Origin: REEB509 sp049314555 | Lineage (GTDB): Bacteria > Pseudomonadota > Alphaproteobacteria > Caulobacterales > Aquidulcibacteraceae | Reading direction: 5' to 3' | Length of the DNA stretch: 61,589 bases | NCBI GenBank assembly: GCA_049314555.1 | Contig: JBMOEW010000015.1 | Span: 1 to 61,589, forward strand | Shown here: positions 1 through 8,643 of the stretch, piece after piece | Layout of the letters: every line of letters starts with the position of its first letter | How positions within the stretch are numbered: the first letter of the stretch is position 1 | The notes under the pieces: generated by a model | The model's input: the letters and a program-made list of their open reading frames with translations, nothing else | Databases searched by the model: none | What the model was told of the DNA's origin: nothing | Position numbers and translations under genes: made by a program

Positions 1-118
1 TCCACACCCTGAAGGGACAGCGCTTCATCCCCGATGTCGGTGTGGATGAGGTGAGCCTAACCCGGATTGTCTGGGGGAGGATAAGTTTGGCGCGTTGGGC
101 GTTCTTAGGTTCGCCGTT
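1..118. other. Left edge without a recognisable gene
   Basis: These bases lie beyond the 3' end of the minus-strand PhoD gene. Plus-strand frames 1 and 2 meet stops at about bases 10 and 47. Frame 3 stays open from the left edge to base 272, but most of that length is antisense to the phosphatase and its translation resembles no family I know. A short tail of a plus-strand gene entering from the left cannot be excluded. I make no call. Confidence 0.3.
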
Positions 119-1786
119 TCACGCCGGCTCCCAGCCGCCAACACCAGGCCCACGACGGCTTTCGGCAGCAAAGCGCACCGAGGTGGGGGTGGGCCGTGGG
201 CGATCGCGAACCGAGGAGAACTGCACCACTTCGCCCACTGCTGTTTCGCGCGTGAGGGTGACGGCGGCATAGCCCTTGTTGGTGATGTCGCAATAGACGA
301 GGTTTGGGTTGGCGGCGCGCATCGCTTCTTCGCGGCCACCGACCGGGGCTTGGTTGAGATAGGATTCAAAGCCCGGCGATGTGACGCTGGAGCCGGCCAA
401 TTCGACCATGGCAAAGCCAGCGTCGGTGCCGGCCGGGATGTTGTTCATCCAGCAATTGTGGCTGTCTCCGCCCAGGATCAGCGCGTTGACGCCGGTGCGC
501 ATGACGGCATCAATCATGCGCTGGCGGGCGGCGGGATAGCCGCCCCAGGCATCGAGGTTCCATTCGATGCCGGCTGCGCCCAATTGTCCGCCTAGCCCCA
601 CAAACTGGCGGGTGGAGGCGCTGGCATTCGGATCAAGGAATTGTGGCACGCGGGGGGAGGCCAAATTGGTGCCAAAGACCAATTGTTGGGCAAGGACGGT
701 CCAGGATTTGCGGCTATCGGCAGCGCGGGTGAGTTCGGTGTTGAGCCAGGTTTCTTGTTCAGCCCCCATGATGGTGCGGCCTGGATCGCGCAGGCGAGGT
801 TGCAAAGCGGCGATCGCTGCCATTTGGGCGGCTGGGCCGCTTTGTGCCACCGGTGCCAGCACTTCTTCCCATTCGAAGGGGCGTTCGCGGCCGACCCAGC
901 GGGTGTCCAGAAGTGCGATATTGGCCAGGTCGCCCCATTCCAAGCTGCGATACAGGGCGCCGGCTGGAAGGGCTGGCGGGCGGATCGGCATCCAATCCAA
1001 ATAAGCTTTCCAGGCGCAGGCAAAGCGGGTTGCCCAATCGCCTTCGGTTTCGGGCTGGTGATTTTGGGCACCATCGGACCAGGCGTCGTTGGTGAGTTCG
1101 TGATCGTCCCAGACCGTCGCCCAGGGCTTCAGGCGATGCAGCTCCTGCAGGTCTGGATCGGCGCGATAGGTTTGATAGCGGGCGTAGTAATCCTGCAAGG
1201 TCACGATTTCGTTGGCGGATTCAAACATCCGCCCCGGGACGGCCTGGGCTGGGCTTGGGTAAGTGCCTTGGCCGTATTCATAGATGTAGTCCCCCACATG
1301 GAGGACCAGTTCGATGTCTTCGCGCGCGGCGGCATGGCCATAGGCGTGGAAGTAGCCAAATCCGTAGTTGGAGCAGGAAAACAGGCCCAAGGTCATGTCG
1401 CGCACGCGGCCACGGGGGGCGGTGCGGGTCATGCCGGTGAGAGAAGGGCCCTCGCCGCCAAGGAAGCGATAGAAGTAGGGCCGGCCCGGCAGCAAGCCGC
1501 CGACATCCACCTTGATGCAATAGTCGTTGGTGGCGCGGGCCAAGGCGCGGCCGGAGGCGACGACCGTGGTAAACGATTCATCGGAAGCGACCTCCCAGGC
1601 GATCTCGCCATAGGCCTGGAGGGTGGGCACAAAGCGGGTCCAGATCACCACGTCGGATTGGGTGGGGTCGCCGGAGGCAACGCCGTGGGTGAACCGGCCG
1701 CGGGGCAAATCGCGCGCCCACGCCGGGCGCGGGGCGGCAGCGAGACCGGCGGCAATGAGGGCGGTGCGGCGCGTGATCAACGGCAT
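119..1786 (-). CDS. PhoD-like alkaline phosphatase (metallophosphoesterase), secreted
   Basis: The 555-residue product matches the PhoD family of phosphodiesterases/phosphomonoesterases that release phosphate outside the cytoplasm. Residues 1-24 (LITRRTALIAAG...AWA) look like a twin-arginine signal peptide. An N-terminal PhoD domain (FTHGVASGDPTQSDVVIWTR, about 32-51) is followed by the catalytic domain. Metal-ligand motifs are visible: HVGDYIYEYG (D166), WDDHE (D227/D228, H229) and GGDSHNCW (D441, H443). AGGAG lies 7 bases before the ATG. The alpha/beta hydrolase gene lies 64 bases upstream on the same strand, so the two may be co-transcribed. The real substrate is unknown. Confidence 0.9.
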   Translation of the reverse strand: MPLITRRTALIAAGLAAAPRPAWARDLPRGRFTHGVASGDPTQSDVVIWTRFVPTLQAYGEIAWEVASDESFTTVVASGRALARATNDYCIKVDVGGLLPGRPYFYRFLGGEGPSLTGMTRTAPRGRVRDMTLGLFSCSNYGFGYFHAYGHAAAREDIELVLHVGDYIYEYGQGTYPSPAQAVPGRMFESANEIVTLQDYYARYQTYRADPDLQELHRLKPWATVWDDHELTNDAWSDGAQNHQPETEGDWATRFACAWKAYLDWMPIRPPALPAGALYRSLEWGDLANIALLDTRWVGRERPFEWEEVLAPVAQSGPAAQMAAIAALQPRLRDPGRTIMGAEQETWLNTELTRAADSRKSWTVLAQQLVFGTNLASPRVPQFLDPNASASTRQFVGLGGQLGAAGIEWNLDAWGGYPAARQRMIDAVMRTGVNALILGGDSHNCWMNNIPAGTDAGFAMVELAGSSVTSPGFESYLNQAPVGGREEAMRAANPNLVYCDITNKGYAAVTLTRETAVGEVVQFSSVRDRPRPTPTSVRFAAESRRGPGVGGWEPA

Positions 1787-1850
1787 GGGCAGCTCCTAAG
1801 GGCAATAGGGAACGCATAGCGCAGGGATGCGACGGCGTAACGACGGGCGA

Positions 1851-2933
1851 TTAGTTGGCCGCTGGGGCCAGGACTTGGGCTGCGGGCGCTGCGGCGTGCG
1901 GCGTTGCTGGCACCGGTGTTTCTGGTGGCACCGGCACCGGGGCTGGCGGGGCGAGCTCTGGGTGCACGCGGGCCAGGAGGAAAGCGCGCAGGACCGCTGC
2001 GGACTGATCGGCAATTTCTTCTTGGGGAAGATGGCCAACATTCGGCCATGTCTGAAGCTGACTGGCAGGGAGCGCTTCATGGAACCGTCGACCGTATTGC
2101 ACCGGCACTAGGTTATCTTTTTCGCCATGCAGAATAAGCACCGGCAGCGCGTTGAGCGGGGCCAGGCGTTCTGGCGTGGCATAGACGCGATCGCGGGCTG
2201 CCAGGGTCATTTGCAGGAGGATATCGCGGTGGCCTGGCCCGCGGGACAGCTCCACATAGCGGCGCACCATCTGTTCTGTTGCCAGGGCCGGATTGGCGAA
2301 GCTGGCTTGCAGGCCTTGGCGCGCCATGGCGGTGGTGTCGAGGTCTCTGAGCATCGGTCCAAGAACCGGATTGTTCAGCAGCTGAAAGATCACCGGGCGA
2401 TTGCTGCGGTCTATGCGGTCGTCCCACCAACCGGCGGCGGCAACCAAAACCAAGCCGTCCAGGCGTTCGGCGTGGGCCAGGCCATATTCCCAGGCGACGT
2501 GGCCGCCCATCGACGACCCTACAAGGGTAAAACGGTTGAGGTTTTCCTTGGCGGCGAAACGGTCGACCAGGTCGACAAACGCCTCGATCGAGGCGCGATA
2601 ATTGGCGGGGGCTTCGGTAAGGCCGTGGCCGGGGAGATCCAGGCTGACCACACGGAAGGTGTCTGAAAGCTCGTTTGACCAGGGCACCCAGGTGTTGGTG
2701 GATGCGCTAAAGCCATGCAGCAAGAGCAGAACGGGGGCGTCTTTAGGGCCCTGTTCGCGGAAATGGACGCGCAGGCCGTCGCCAAGGTCGGCGTACTGTG
2801 AGTTTTCAAAGCCATAGCGCTCTTGGAGCGTGGCATAGGGGATGTCGCCGCGACGCAGGGCCACGCAGCCGACTGCTGTGCTGGCGACCAGGACTACAGC
2901 CAAGATCACCAGAATTTTGATCAACAGACGCAC
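1851..2933 (-). CDS. Membrane-anchored alpha/beta hydrolase
   Basis: This is a 360-residue alpha/beta-hydrolase fold enzyme. Residues 4-23 form a hydrophobic N-terminal segment, either an uncleaved anchor or a signal sequence. The oxyanion motif LLHGFSAS is at about 71-78. The nucleophile elbow GSSMG has its serine at 141. The likely acid is D273 in LHGEKDN, and the catalytic histidine is H301 in NVGHLP. The last 30 or so residues are a Pro/Ala-rich tail, probably disordered. The substrate cannot be told from sequence; esterase, lipase and C-C hydrolase activities are all possible. It sits upstream of and co-directional with the PhoD phosphatase. Confidence 0.85.
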   Translation of the reverse strand: MRLLIKILVILAVVLVASTAVGCVALRRGDIPYATLQERYGFENSQYADLGDGLRVHFREQGPKDAPVLLLLHGFSASTNTWVPWSNELSDTFRVVSLDLPGHGLTEAPANYRASIEAFVDLVDRFAAKENLNRFTLVGSSMGGHVAWEYGLAHAERLDGLVLVAAAGWWDDRIDRSNRPVIFQLLNNPVLGPMLRDLDTTAMARQGLQASFANPALATEQMVRRYVELSRGPGHRDILLQMTLAARDRVYATPERLAPLNALPVLILHGEKDNLVPVQYGRRFHEALPASQLQTWPNVGHLPQEEIADQSAAVLRAFLLARVHPELAPPAPVPVPPETPVPATPHAAAPAAQVLAPAAN

Positions 2934-3023
2934 GTGACTTCCTCCCCTTGTTCGCTCCCCCTTGGGATGTCCTTAGCGCGGCGAAGGGGTGCGGGCTAGC
3001 CGGGGTGTGTGGGTGAGGCCCGT

Positions 3024-3773
3024 TCAAGATTGAGAAAGCGCCTCAAGTGCTTCCAAATCCACGATCCGCACACCATCGGGAATATCCAGCAGCACGCGCT
3101 CGCGCATCCAGCGAGCGAAGGTGCGGCTTACGGTTTCGATCGTTAGGCCCAAATAGTCGGCGATGTCTTGGCGGCCCATCGGCAGGTGGAGGGCTGCGCT
3201 GGCCCCCGAAAGGCGCGCCATGCGCAGGCGCCATCGCAGCAGGAACGCGGCGATGCGCTCCTCGGCGCGAAGCCTGCCAAGAAGCACCATTTGCTCATAG
3301 GCTAGGGTGAGCTCGTTGGCGGCGGCCTGATGAAGTTTGGCCAAAAGATCCGGCTTCTTTTGGCAGAGCTGCGAAAACATGGCGCGGTCGAAACGGCACA
3401 GAGTTGAAGCGGTGAGCGCATCGGCTGAAAAGGAGTAAGTGTCTTGCAGGGCCAAGCCGATAAAATCTCCTGCGACAGCGAAGCCCACAATTTGACGGCG
3501 ACCGTCGGCCAGGTCGCGCTGCAGGCGCAAGGTGCCTGAGGTGACGGAAAACACCGAGGTTGCAGGGGTCCCCGCCTGGACCAGGGGCGCGCGTGGGGAC
3601 AGGTTCGTTTGATGTGCAAGGCGTTGGAGGGCTGCGCTGTCGTGAGCCGAGTGGCCAGAGCAGACGGCAAGGTGTCTCACACGGCAGGCGTCGCAAACGG
3701 GTTGGCGCGAGGCAATGGCGCAGCGGGGGGCCTGACATGAGTGATCTTGCTGGTCGATATCGAGCAAAGTCAT
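3024..3773 (-). CDS. Crp/Fnr-family regulator of the FNR (oxygen-sensing) type
   Basis: This 249-residue transcription factor has an N-terminal cysteine cluster (C27, C30, C38 in CDACRVRHLAVC) and a central C126. That is the four-cysteine arrangement expected for an oxygen-labile [4Fe-4S] cluster in FNR/FnrL proteins. A cyclic-nucleotide-binding-like beta barrel follows at about 50-140, then a C-terminal helix-turn-helix at about 200-222 whose recognition helix carries E213, S216 and R217. That E..SR pattern is the one that reads TTGAT-N4-ATCAA sites. It is therefore probably an anaerobic or microaerobic regulator. Its targets are not evident here, and no convincing FNR box stands in its own upstream region. 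Extra cysteines C13 and C18 are of unknown role. Confidence 0.85.
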   Translation of the reverse strand: MTLLDIDQQDHSCQAPRCAIASRQPVCDACRVRHLAVCSGHSAHDSAALQRLAHQTNLSPRAPLVQAGTPATSVFSVTSGTLRLQRDLADGRRQIVGFAVAGDFIGLALQDTYSFSADALTASTLCRFDRAMFSQLCQKKPDLLAKLHQAAANELTLAYEQMVLLGRLRAEERIAAFLLRWRLRMARLSGASAALHLPMGRQDIADYLGLTIETVSRTFARWMRERVLLDIPDGVRIVDLEALEALSQS

Positions 3774-3886
3774 ACCGCTATTTCCCAGAACGACAGGCGT
3801 TCAGGGTGATCGGTAATTGAATGTGTGCCCATAGGGCATTTTGGCGCGCTGGGCGCAGCCGATCAGACCAAGTTGAAACTAGCGGT

Positions 3887-3901
3887 CGGCATTCCATGCC
3901 G
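3887..3901. repeat. Small perfect inverted repeat downstream of moeB
   Basis: Arms CGGCAT and ATGCCG with a 3-base loop lie in the 193-base gap between the fnr-type gene and the 3' end of moeB. There is no T-run on either side, so it is not a convincing intrinsic terminator. It may still protect or pause the moeB transcript. The rest of this gap shows nothing else I can name. Confidence 0.3.
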
Positions 3902-3966
3902 CTTTGATCCTGCGCAAAAAGGGCAGGCGATTGGCGCTATGGGTTCTAGCCATATTCGGTGAGGCA

Positions 3967-4746
3967 TCACCCGTGAGGGGGGCCACAGATGGCGCAGGCG
4001 GGATCGGGCGCGAGGCGCACGGTGCGGGCTTCGAGGTGCAAAGCGTCGAACAGGAACAGCCGCCCGAGCAGCGGCTCGCCCGCGCCGGTGATAAGCTTGA
4101 CCGCCTCCAGCGCCATCGCCGCGCCGATCACGCCGGGCAGCGCGCCGATGATCCCCACCGCGGCGCAGGTTTCGGCGTCTGGTGGGGCTTGCGGCACAAA
4201 GCATTGGTAGCAGGGCTTGCGCTGGTGCGGGGGTTGATCGCGGGTGAGGCCGGAGGCAAACACGGCAAGCTGGCCATCCCAACGGCCGACCGCGCCGGAC
4301 ACAAGTGGCACGCCCAAGTGGTGGCAGGCGGCGTTGACGGCAAAGCGGGTTTCGAAACTGTCCGAGCCGTCCAGCACAACATCGCTGCCGGCCAGGAGGG
4401 TTTCGGCGTTGTTTGGCGTCAAGCGGGCGATGTGTTGGTGGATCGTGACATGCGGGTTCAGGGACTGAAGCGCCGTTGCGGCCTCTGCCACTTTGAGGCT
4501 GGCAACGCCTTTTGTGGTGAAAAGAACCTGGCGCTGGAGGTTGGAGAGGGCAACCGCGTCGTCATCGATCAGCGTGAGTTGCCCAACGCCCGCCGCGGCC
4601 AAATACAGCGCTGCCGGTGCGCCAAGCCCACCCACCCCGACCAGGGCCACTTTGGCGGCCTTGAGCTTGTTTTGGCCGGGGCCGCCGACCTCTTTCAACA
4701 TGATGTGGCGGGCGTAGCGGTGGACTTCTTCGGGCGTCAGACTCAT
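3967..4746 (-). CDS. moeB: HesA/MoeB/ThiF-family adenylyltransferase
   Basis: This E1-like enzyme adenylates the C-terminal glycine of a ubiquitin-like sulfur carrier (MoaD or ThiS) for molybdopterin or thiazole synthesis. The 259-residue product has the nucleotide-binding GVGGLGAP (37-44) and the LIDDDAVALSNLQRQ segment typical of this family. Two zinc-type cysteine pairs are present (C179/C182, C251/C254). C194 in AETCAAVGIIG sits at the usual active-site region. The start was set at the Met whose ATG overlaps the upstream lipoprotein's TGA (ATGA), implying coupling. An in-frame upstream Met lies inside that gene. MoeB and ThiF cannot be separated without the partner gene. Confidence 0.85.
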   Translation of the reverse strand: MSLTPEEVHRYARHIMLKEVGGPGQNKLKAAKVALVGVGGLGAPAALYLAAAGVGQLTLIDDDAVALSNLQRQVLFTTKGVASLKVAEAATALQSLNPHVTIHQHIARLTPNNAETLLAGSDVVLDGSDSFETRFAVNAACHHLGVPLVSGAVGRWDGQLAVFASGLTRDQPPHQRKPCYQCFVPQAPPDAETCAAVGIIGALPGVIGAAMALEAVKLITGAGEPLLGRLFLFDALHLEARTVRLAPDPACAICGPPHG

Positions 4747-5312
4747 GGGGCGGCTTCGTCCTCCGCTGGGGCGCAACGGTCGAAATCCCACATCGCTACG
4801 GGGAGGAATGTGCGCGCTTCGGTATCGGAGGTGGCAAACCAGATCGACACGCCCATGTCTGGCGCAAAGACGTGGGCGGGGGACGGATCGCCAATGCGCG
4901 GGGCGCGGGGGATCACGTCGAAGGTTGCACTGAAGGCCGTGAATGGGCCGTTGTCGATCGCTTCAGCTTCAAACTGGGGGGGATCTTCGATGTCGTCGGT
5001 GGGGTTTGGGCCGAGGGTGGCGCTGATCGAGCCGTAACCTTGGCTTTCCGACAGCCAGTACCAGTAGTCCTTGTCGTCTACCCGAAGATGCAGGGCGAGG
5101 TTAGAGACCTCTGGGCGGGCAAACCGCACAAAGCGAAGTTCTGGCCCCGGGCTGGCGCGCAAGGCATAGACCGCGCGATCGGCGGGACAGCCGGCTGCCG
5201 CCTCGTCCCGGCCGCGCAATGACCCGCCTTCAGCGCCGGTGCCTTGCCCCTGCGAACATCCCACCACCGCCAACAGCGCCAGCGCCGCTGCGGTTGCTGC
5301 CGTATGTTTCAT
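4743..5312 (-). CDS. Putative lipoprotein of unknown function
   Basis: This 189-residue protein has a typical lipoprotein signal: a short basic start, a hydrophobic run and a lipobox ending LAVVGC with the modifiable cysteine at 19. The mature part is acidic with no family I recognise. It includes an aromatic stretch (DYWYWLSES) and ends in an acidic tail. Its stop overlaps the start of the MoeB/ThiF gene, so the two share a transcript. I cannot infer a link to cofactor synthesis from this. It is probably periplasmic or membrane-tethered. Confidence 0.65.
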   Translation of the reverse strand: MKHTAATAAALALLAVVGCSQGQGTGAEGGSLRGRDEAAAGCPADRAVYALRASPGPELRFVRFARPEVSNLALHLRVDDKDYWYWLSESQGYGSISATLGPNPTDDIEDPPQFEAEAIDNGPFTAFSATFDVIPRAPRIGDPSPAHVFAPDMGVSIWFATSDTEARTFLPVAMWDFDRCAPAEDEAAP

Positions 5313-5359
5313 CCACCCCTCCTTGACCCCGCGACTCGTGGAAAGCCGCGCGGTAGGGG

Positions 5360-6325
5360 TTATAGGCCGTCGAAGAGCGCCGTCGACAGATAGCGTTCGG
5401 CAAAGCTCGGGATAATCACGACGATGCGCTTGCCGGCGGCTTCCGGGCGTTGGCCTACCCGAATCGCTGCGGCGAGGGCTGCGCCCGTGGAGATACCACC
5501 CGGCACGCCTTCGATGCGGGCGGCCTCGCGGGAGATGGCAAAGGCCTGGTCGTTGGAAACCGAGATGATCTCGTCATAGACGTGGGTGTTGAGGATTTCC
5601 GGCACAAAGCCCGCGCCGATGCCCTGAATTTTGTGCGGCCCAGGCGCGCCGCCCGACAGCACCGGTGAAGCTTCAGGCTCAACGGCAATGATCTTGAGGT
5701 TTGGCAGGCGGGGTTTGAGCACTTCCCCCACGCCCGTGATCGTGCCGCCGGTGCCGATGCCGGAGACGAAATAGTCCAACTGGCCGTTGGTGTCGTTCCA
5801 AATCTCTTCAGCCGTGGTGCGGCGGTGGATGGCCGGATTGGCGGGGTTGACGAACTGGCCGGGGGAGACGGCGTTGGGGTCGTTGGCGACAATTTCAGCC
5901 GCGCGGGCCACGGCACCGCGCATGCCTTCGGGGCCGGGGGTCAAGATTAGCTCGGCGCCCAAAAAGCCCAACATCTTGCGGCGTTCGACCGACATGGTTT
6001 CTGGCATCACCAGAATAAGGCGGTAGCCGCGCTGGGCGGCCACAAAGGCAAGGCCGATGCCAGTGTTGCCGGAGGTGGGCTCTACCAGGACGGTGTTGGG
6101 GCCGATTTTGCCGGACGCCTCCAGGTCTTCAATCATCGACACGCCGATGCGATCCTTGACCGACGCGATCGGGTTGAAAAACTCCAGCTTGCCGATCAAC
6201 TCCGCGCGCACATCATGGGCCTTGGCGAGCTTTGGCAGGCGCACGAGGGGGGTATCGCCGATGGTTTGGGTGATGTTGTCGTAAATGCGCCCGCGGCCGG
6301 GCTTTTGGACAGGATCGTGGGCCAA
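5360..6325 (-). CDS. cysK: Cysteine synthase A (O-acetylserine sulfhydrylase)
   Basis: This PLP enzyme makes L-cysteine from O-acetylserine and sulfide in the cytoplasm. The family motifs are clear: NPIASVKDRIG with the PLP lysine at K57, EPTSGNTGIGLA for the substrate loop, GIGTGGTITGVGEVL for the phosphate cradle, and the GGISTGAA serine. I chose the TTG at 6323-6325: AGGAG stands 6 bases before it and it gives 321 residues, the usual length. The longer open frame adds 32 residues of low-quality sequence. No cysE is adjacent. Confidence 0.93.
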   Translation of the reverse strand: MAHDPVQKPGRGRIYDNITQTIGDTPLVRLPKLAKAHDVRAELIGKLEFFNPIASVKDRIGVSMIEDLEASGKIGPNTVLVEPTSGNTGIGLAFVAAQRGYRLILVMPETMSVERRKMLGFLGAELILTPGPEGMRGAVARAAEIVANDPNAVSPGQFVNPANPAIHRRTTAEEIWNDTNGQLDYFVSGIGTGGTITGVGEVLKPRLPNLKIIAVEPEASPVLSGGAPGPHKIQGIGAGFVPEILNTHVYDEIISVSNDQAFAISREAARIEGVPGGISTGAALAAAIRVGQRPEAAGKRIVVIIPSFAERYLSTALFDGL

Positions 6326-6444
6326 GGGATGCTCCTGCAGAGACGTTGGCAAGATGGGTTGGACTAACCTAGATGGGTGTGCCTTACACTTAAGAGCTCG
6401 ACCGCGGGACCGCCGGCACATGAGGCGAGGATTTAGTTTAACTT

Positions 6445-6951
6445 ATGTCTGAGCGCCATGTGATCATTTGTGGGGTGGCTGGCTCTGGCAAGACGACCGT
6501 TTCGGAGCTGGTGGCGGCCAGGCTTGGGTGGCCGTGCGTGGAAGCGGATGATTTCCACGGGACCAACCGGGACAAAATGGCGCGCGGTGAAGCCCTGACC
6601 GACGCAGATCGCTGGCCGTGGCTGGACCGGCTGAATGCGCATCTGAAAGCTCAAGCCGGGCCGTGCGTGCTGGCCTGCTCGGCGCTGAAGGCTGCGTATC
6701 GGGCGCGGCTTGGCGATGGGTTGGTGCTTTCGTTTGCGTTTCTTGATGTGGCGCCCGCAGTGGTGGCTGCGCGCTTGGCCGCGCGGCAAGGGCACTATTT
6801 TGGGGCGGGCCTGATGGACAGCCAGTTTGCGATCCTGGAGCCGCCTGCGGACGCCTTGCGGTGCGACGCAACGTTGCCGCCCGAGGTGATTGTTGACCAG
6901 ATTTTGGGCTGGATTGGCAGGTCCGATTTCGGCGAGACAGGGGGGCGATGA
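6445..6951 (+). CDS. gntK: Gluconokinase
   Basis: This enzyme phosphorylates D-gluconate to 6-phosphogluconate with ATP, feeding the Entner-Doudoroff or pentose phosphate routes. The 168-residue product has the Walker A loop GVAGSGKTT (10-18), the substrate region EADDFHGTNRDKM, and the family C-terminal block GHYFGAGLMDSQFAILEPP. The length is normal. The stop overlaps an in-frame ATG of the next open frame. The gene is divergent from cysK with about 120 bases between. No gluconate transporter or dehydratase is nearby. Confidence 0.9.
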   Translation: MSERHVIICGVAGSGKTTVSELVAARLGWPCVEADDFHGTNRDKMARGEALTDADRWPWLDRLNAHLKAQAGPCVLACSALKAAYRARLGDGLVLSFAFLDVAPAVVAARLAARQGHYFGAGLMDSQFAILEPPADALRCDATLPPEVIVDQILGWIGRSDFGETGGR

Positions 6952-6983
6952 GCGGTCAGTTTGCGGGGGCAAAGGAGACCGCC

Positions 6984-7451
6984 GTGACCTTCCGACTGAC
7001 CGGCATTGAACAAAGCCAATATTCGCCCTTGTTTGGTCTTGAAACAGAGGCACTTGGCGCACTTGGGGTAGAGCGCCATCTGGTGAGCGCCCCGCACGCC
7101 AGCCCCTGCCGGATCACCTTGGACGATGCAGCGCCCGGGGAAACCGTGTTGCTTTTGAACCATGCGCACCAAACCGCGAACTCTCCTTACGCGCAGTCTG
7201 GACCGATTTATCTGCGCGAAGCGGCGGGGCCTCGCTTTGATCGGATTGATGAGATCGCGCCCGCTTTGGCGCGCCGTGTGATCAGCTTGCGCGGGTTTGA
7301 TGACGCCGGGGCCATGGTAGAAGGTGAGCTTACCGACGGGGCAGACCTCGCGGCGCTGATTGAGCGCTTCTGGGCGAACCCGCGGGTGGCTTATGCGCAC
7401 GCCCACTATGCCAAGCGCGGGTGTTTTGCGGCGCTGGTGAGCCGGGTTTGA
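6984..7451 (+). CDS. DUF1203 family protein
   Basis: This roughly 155-residue product matches the DUF1203 family of unknown function. The matching pieces are an N-terminal FRLTGI, the central SGPIYLREA block and the C-terminal NPRVAYAHAHYAKRGCFAALV. The start at GTG 6984 is preferred because AAAGGAG lies 7 bases before it. An upstream ATG at 6948 overlaps the gntK stop, so a 167-residue form is possible. It is close behind gntK and probably co-transcribed. Its function is unknown. Confidence 0.8.
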   Translation: MTFRLTGIEQSQYSPLFGLETEALGALGVERHLVSAPHASPCRITLDDAAPGETVLLLNHAHQTANSPYAQSGPIYLREAAGPRFDRIDEIAPALARRVISLRGFDDAGAMVEGELTDGADLAALIERFWANPRVAYAHAHYAKRGCFAALVSRV

Positions 7452-7454
7452 GGC

Positions 7455-7907
7455 TTATGCCTTGCCGGTTGAGCCGAAACCGCCGGTGCCGCGCTTTGTG
7501 GCGTCCAGTTCCGCGACTTCTTCCCATTGGCCCTGGGTGACGGGGGCCAAAATCATCTGCGCGATGCGGTCACCGCGATTGATCGTGAACGGCTCTTGGC
7601 CAAGATTGATCAGAATGACTTGGATCTCGCCGCGATAGTCGGCGTCGACTGTGCCCGGGGAGTTGAGGCACGTGATCCCGTGCTTCAGAGCTAGGCCGGA
7701 GCGCGGGCGCACCTGAACCTCAAAGCCCGGGGGAATGGCAATCGCCAGCCCGGTTGGCACCAAGGTTCGCTGCATTGGGGCCAGGGTGACGGGCTCTGAC
7801 ACAGCGGCGCGCAGATCCTGGCCGGCGGAAAGGGGCGTTTCATAGGCCGGCAGCGGCAGGTCTTGATTGTGGGCCAAACGGCGGACGCGGATCGTTGGAT
7901 GTGTCAT
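7455..7907 (-). CDS. dut: dUTP diphosphatase
   Basis: This enzyme hydrolyses dUTP to dUMP and pyrophosphate, keeping uracil out of DNA and supplying thymidylate synthesis. The 150-residue protein shows all five trimeric dUTPase motifs: SAGQDLRA, RPRSGLALKHGI, GTVDADYRGE with the catalytic Asp, GDRIAQM, and the flexible C-terminal RGTGGFGSTG. The length is normal. It converges with the DUF1203 gene (3 bases apart) and diverges from the O-methyltransferase, sharing a 54-base promoter gap. Confidence 0.95.
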   Translation of the reverse strand: MTHPTIRVRRLAHNQDLPLPAYETPLSAGQDLRAAVSEPVTLAPMQRTLVPTGLAIAIPPGFEVQVRPRSGLALKHGITCLNSPGTVDADYRGEIQVILINLGQEPFTINRGDRIAQMILAPVTQGQWEEVAELDATKRGTGGFGSTGKA

Positions 7908-7961
7908 GCTCTTAGCCTAACCAGAGTCGCAGCATTTGAAGCCTCAAATTGGAGCGCGCCC

Positions 7962-8635
7962 ATGTCACGGTCCTTTGGCCTTTCGCCGGAAATCATCGCC
8001 TACCTTGCCAGCGTGAACCCGGAAGAACACCCGGTCCAGAAGAAGTGCCGCGCGGAGACCGAGGCGCTTGGCTGGGTGGCGCGGATGCAGATCAGCGTCG
8101 AGCAGGGCGCGTTTATGCAGCAGATCGCCCGGATCTTGGGTCCAAGAACTATTTGGAAGTGGGCGTGTTTACCGGCTACTCGGCGCTGACGATGGGCCTT
8201 GTGCTGAAGGAGATGCACGGGGCCAACTGCCGCGTTTTGGCGTGCGATGTGGCGGAGGAATGGACCAGCCGGGGCAAAGGGTATTGGGCCGAAGCTGGGG
8301 TTTCAGACGTGATCGATCTGCAGATCCGCCCGGCGGTGGAGACGCTGGATGCGCGGATCGCCGCGGGGGAAGCGGGGCGTTACGATCTTGCCTTTATCGA
8401 CGCCGACAAGACCAACTATGGGGCCTATTATGAGCGCACGTTGGAGCTTTTGCGCACCGGCGGCCTGATGTTGTTCGACAACGTTTTGTGGAGCGGGGCG
8501 GTCGCGGATTCTGGCGCGGTGGACAGCGAAACCCTGGCACTGCGCGAGGTGGCGGCGCGGGCGAAAGACGATCCGCGGGTGCACTCGGTGATGATTGGCA
8601 TCGGCGATGGCGTGCTGATGTGCATTAAGCGGTAG
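7962..8635 (+). pseudogene. SAM-dependent O-methyltransferase (family 3), single-base frameshift
   Basis: The product belongs to the catechol/caffeoyl-CoA-type O-methyltransferases. The start at ATG 7962 is set by GGAG 7 bases upstream. The N-terminal part (to about residue 60, ...QIARILG) is in one frame. The rest, from SKNYLEVGVFTGYSALT (SAM motif I) through FIDADKTNY and FDNVLWSG, is in another frame. One missing base near 8139, at a GGG run, explains this; adding a base gives a normal 224-residue protein. Either the gene is freshly inactivated or the sequence has a homopolymer error. The metal-binding FIDADKTNY motif is intact. Confidence 0.8.
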
Positions 8636-8643
8636 CGCTGGGT

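Noticed and set aside
641..1819. Long plus-strand open frame of 392 codons opposite the PhoD gene
   Set aside because: It is antisense to a gene with clear family motifs and its translation is Gly-rich with no recognisable fold; high GC produces such shadows.
3805..3830. A possible FNR box upstream of the FNR-type gene
   Set aside because: The best match to TTGAT-N4-ATCAA keeps one half-site only; too weak to report as autoregulation.
3904..5037. A 377-codon plus-strand frame opposite moeB and the lipoprotein gene
   Set aside because: The minus strand holds moeB with its cysteine pairs and a coupled lipoprotein; the plus frame has no recognisable sequence.
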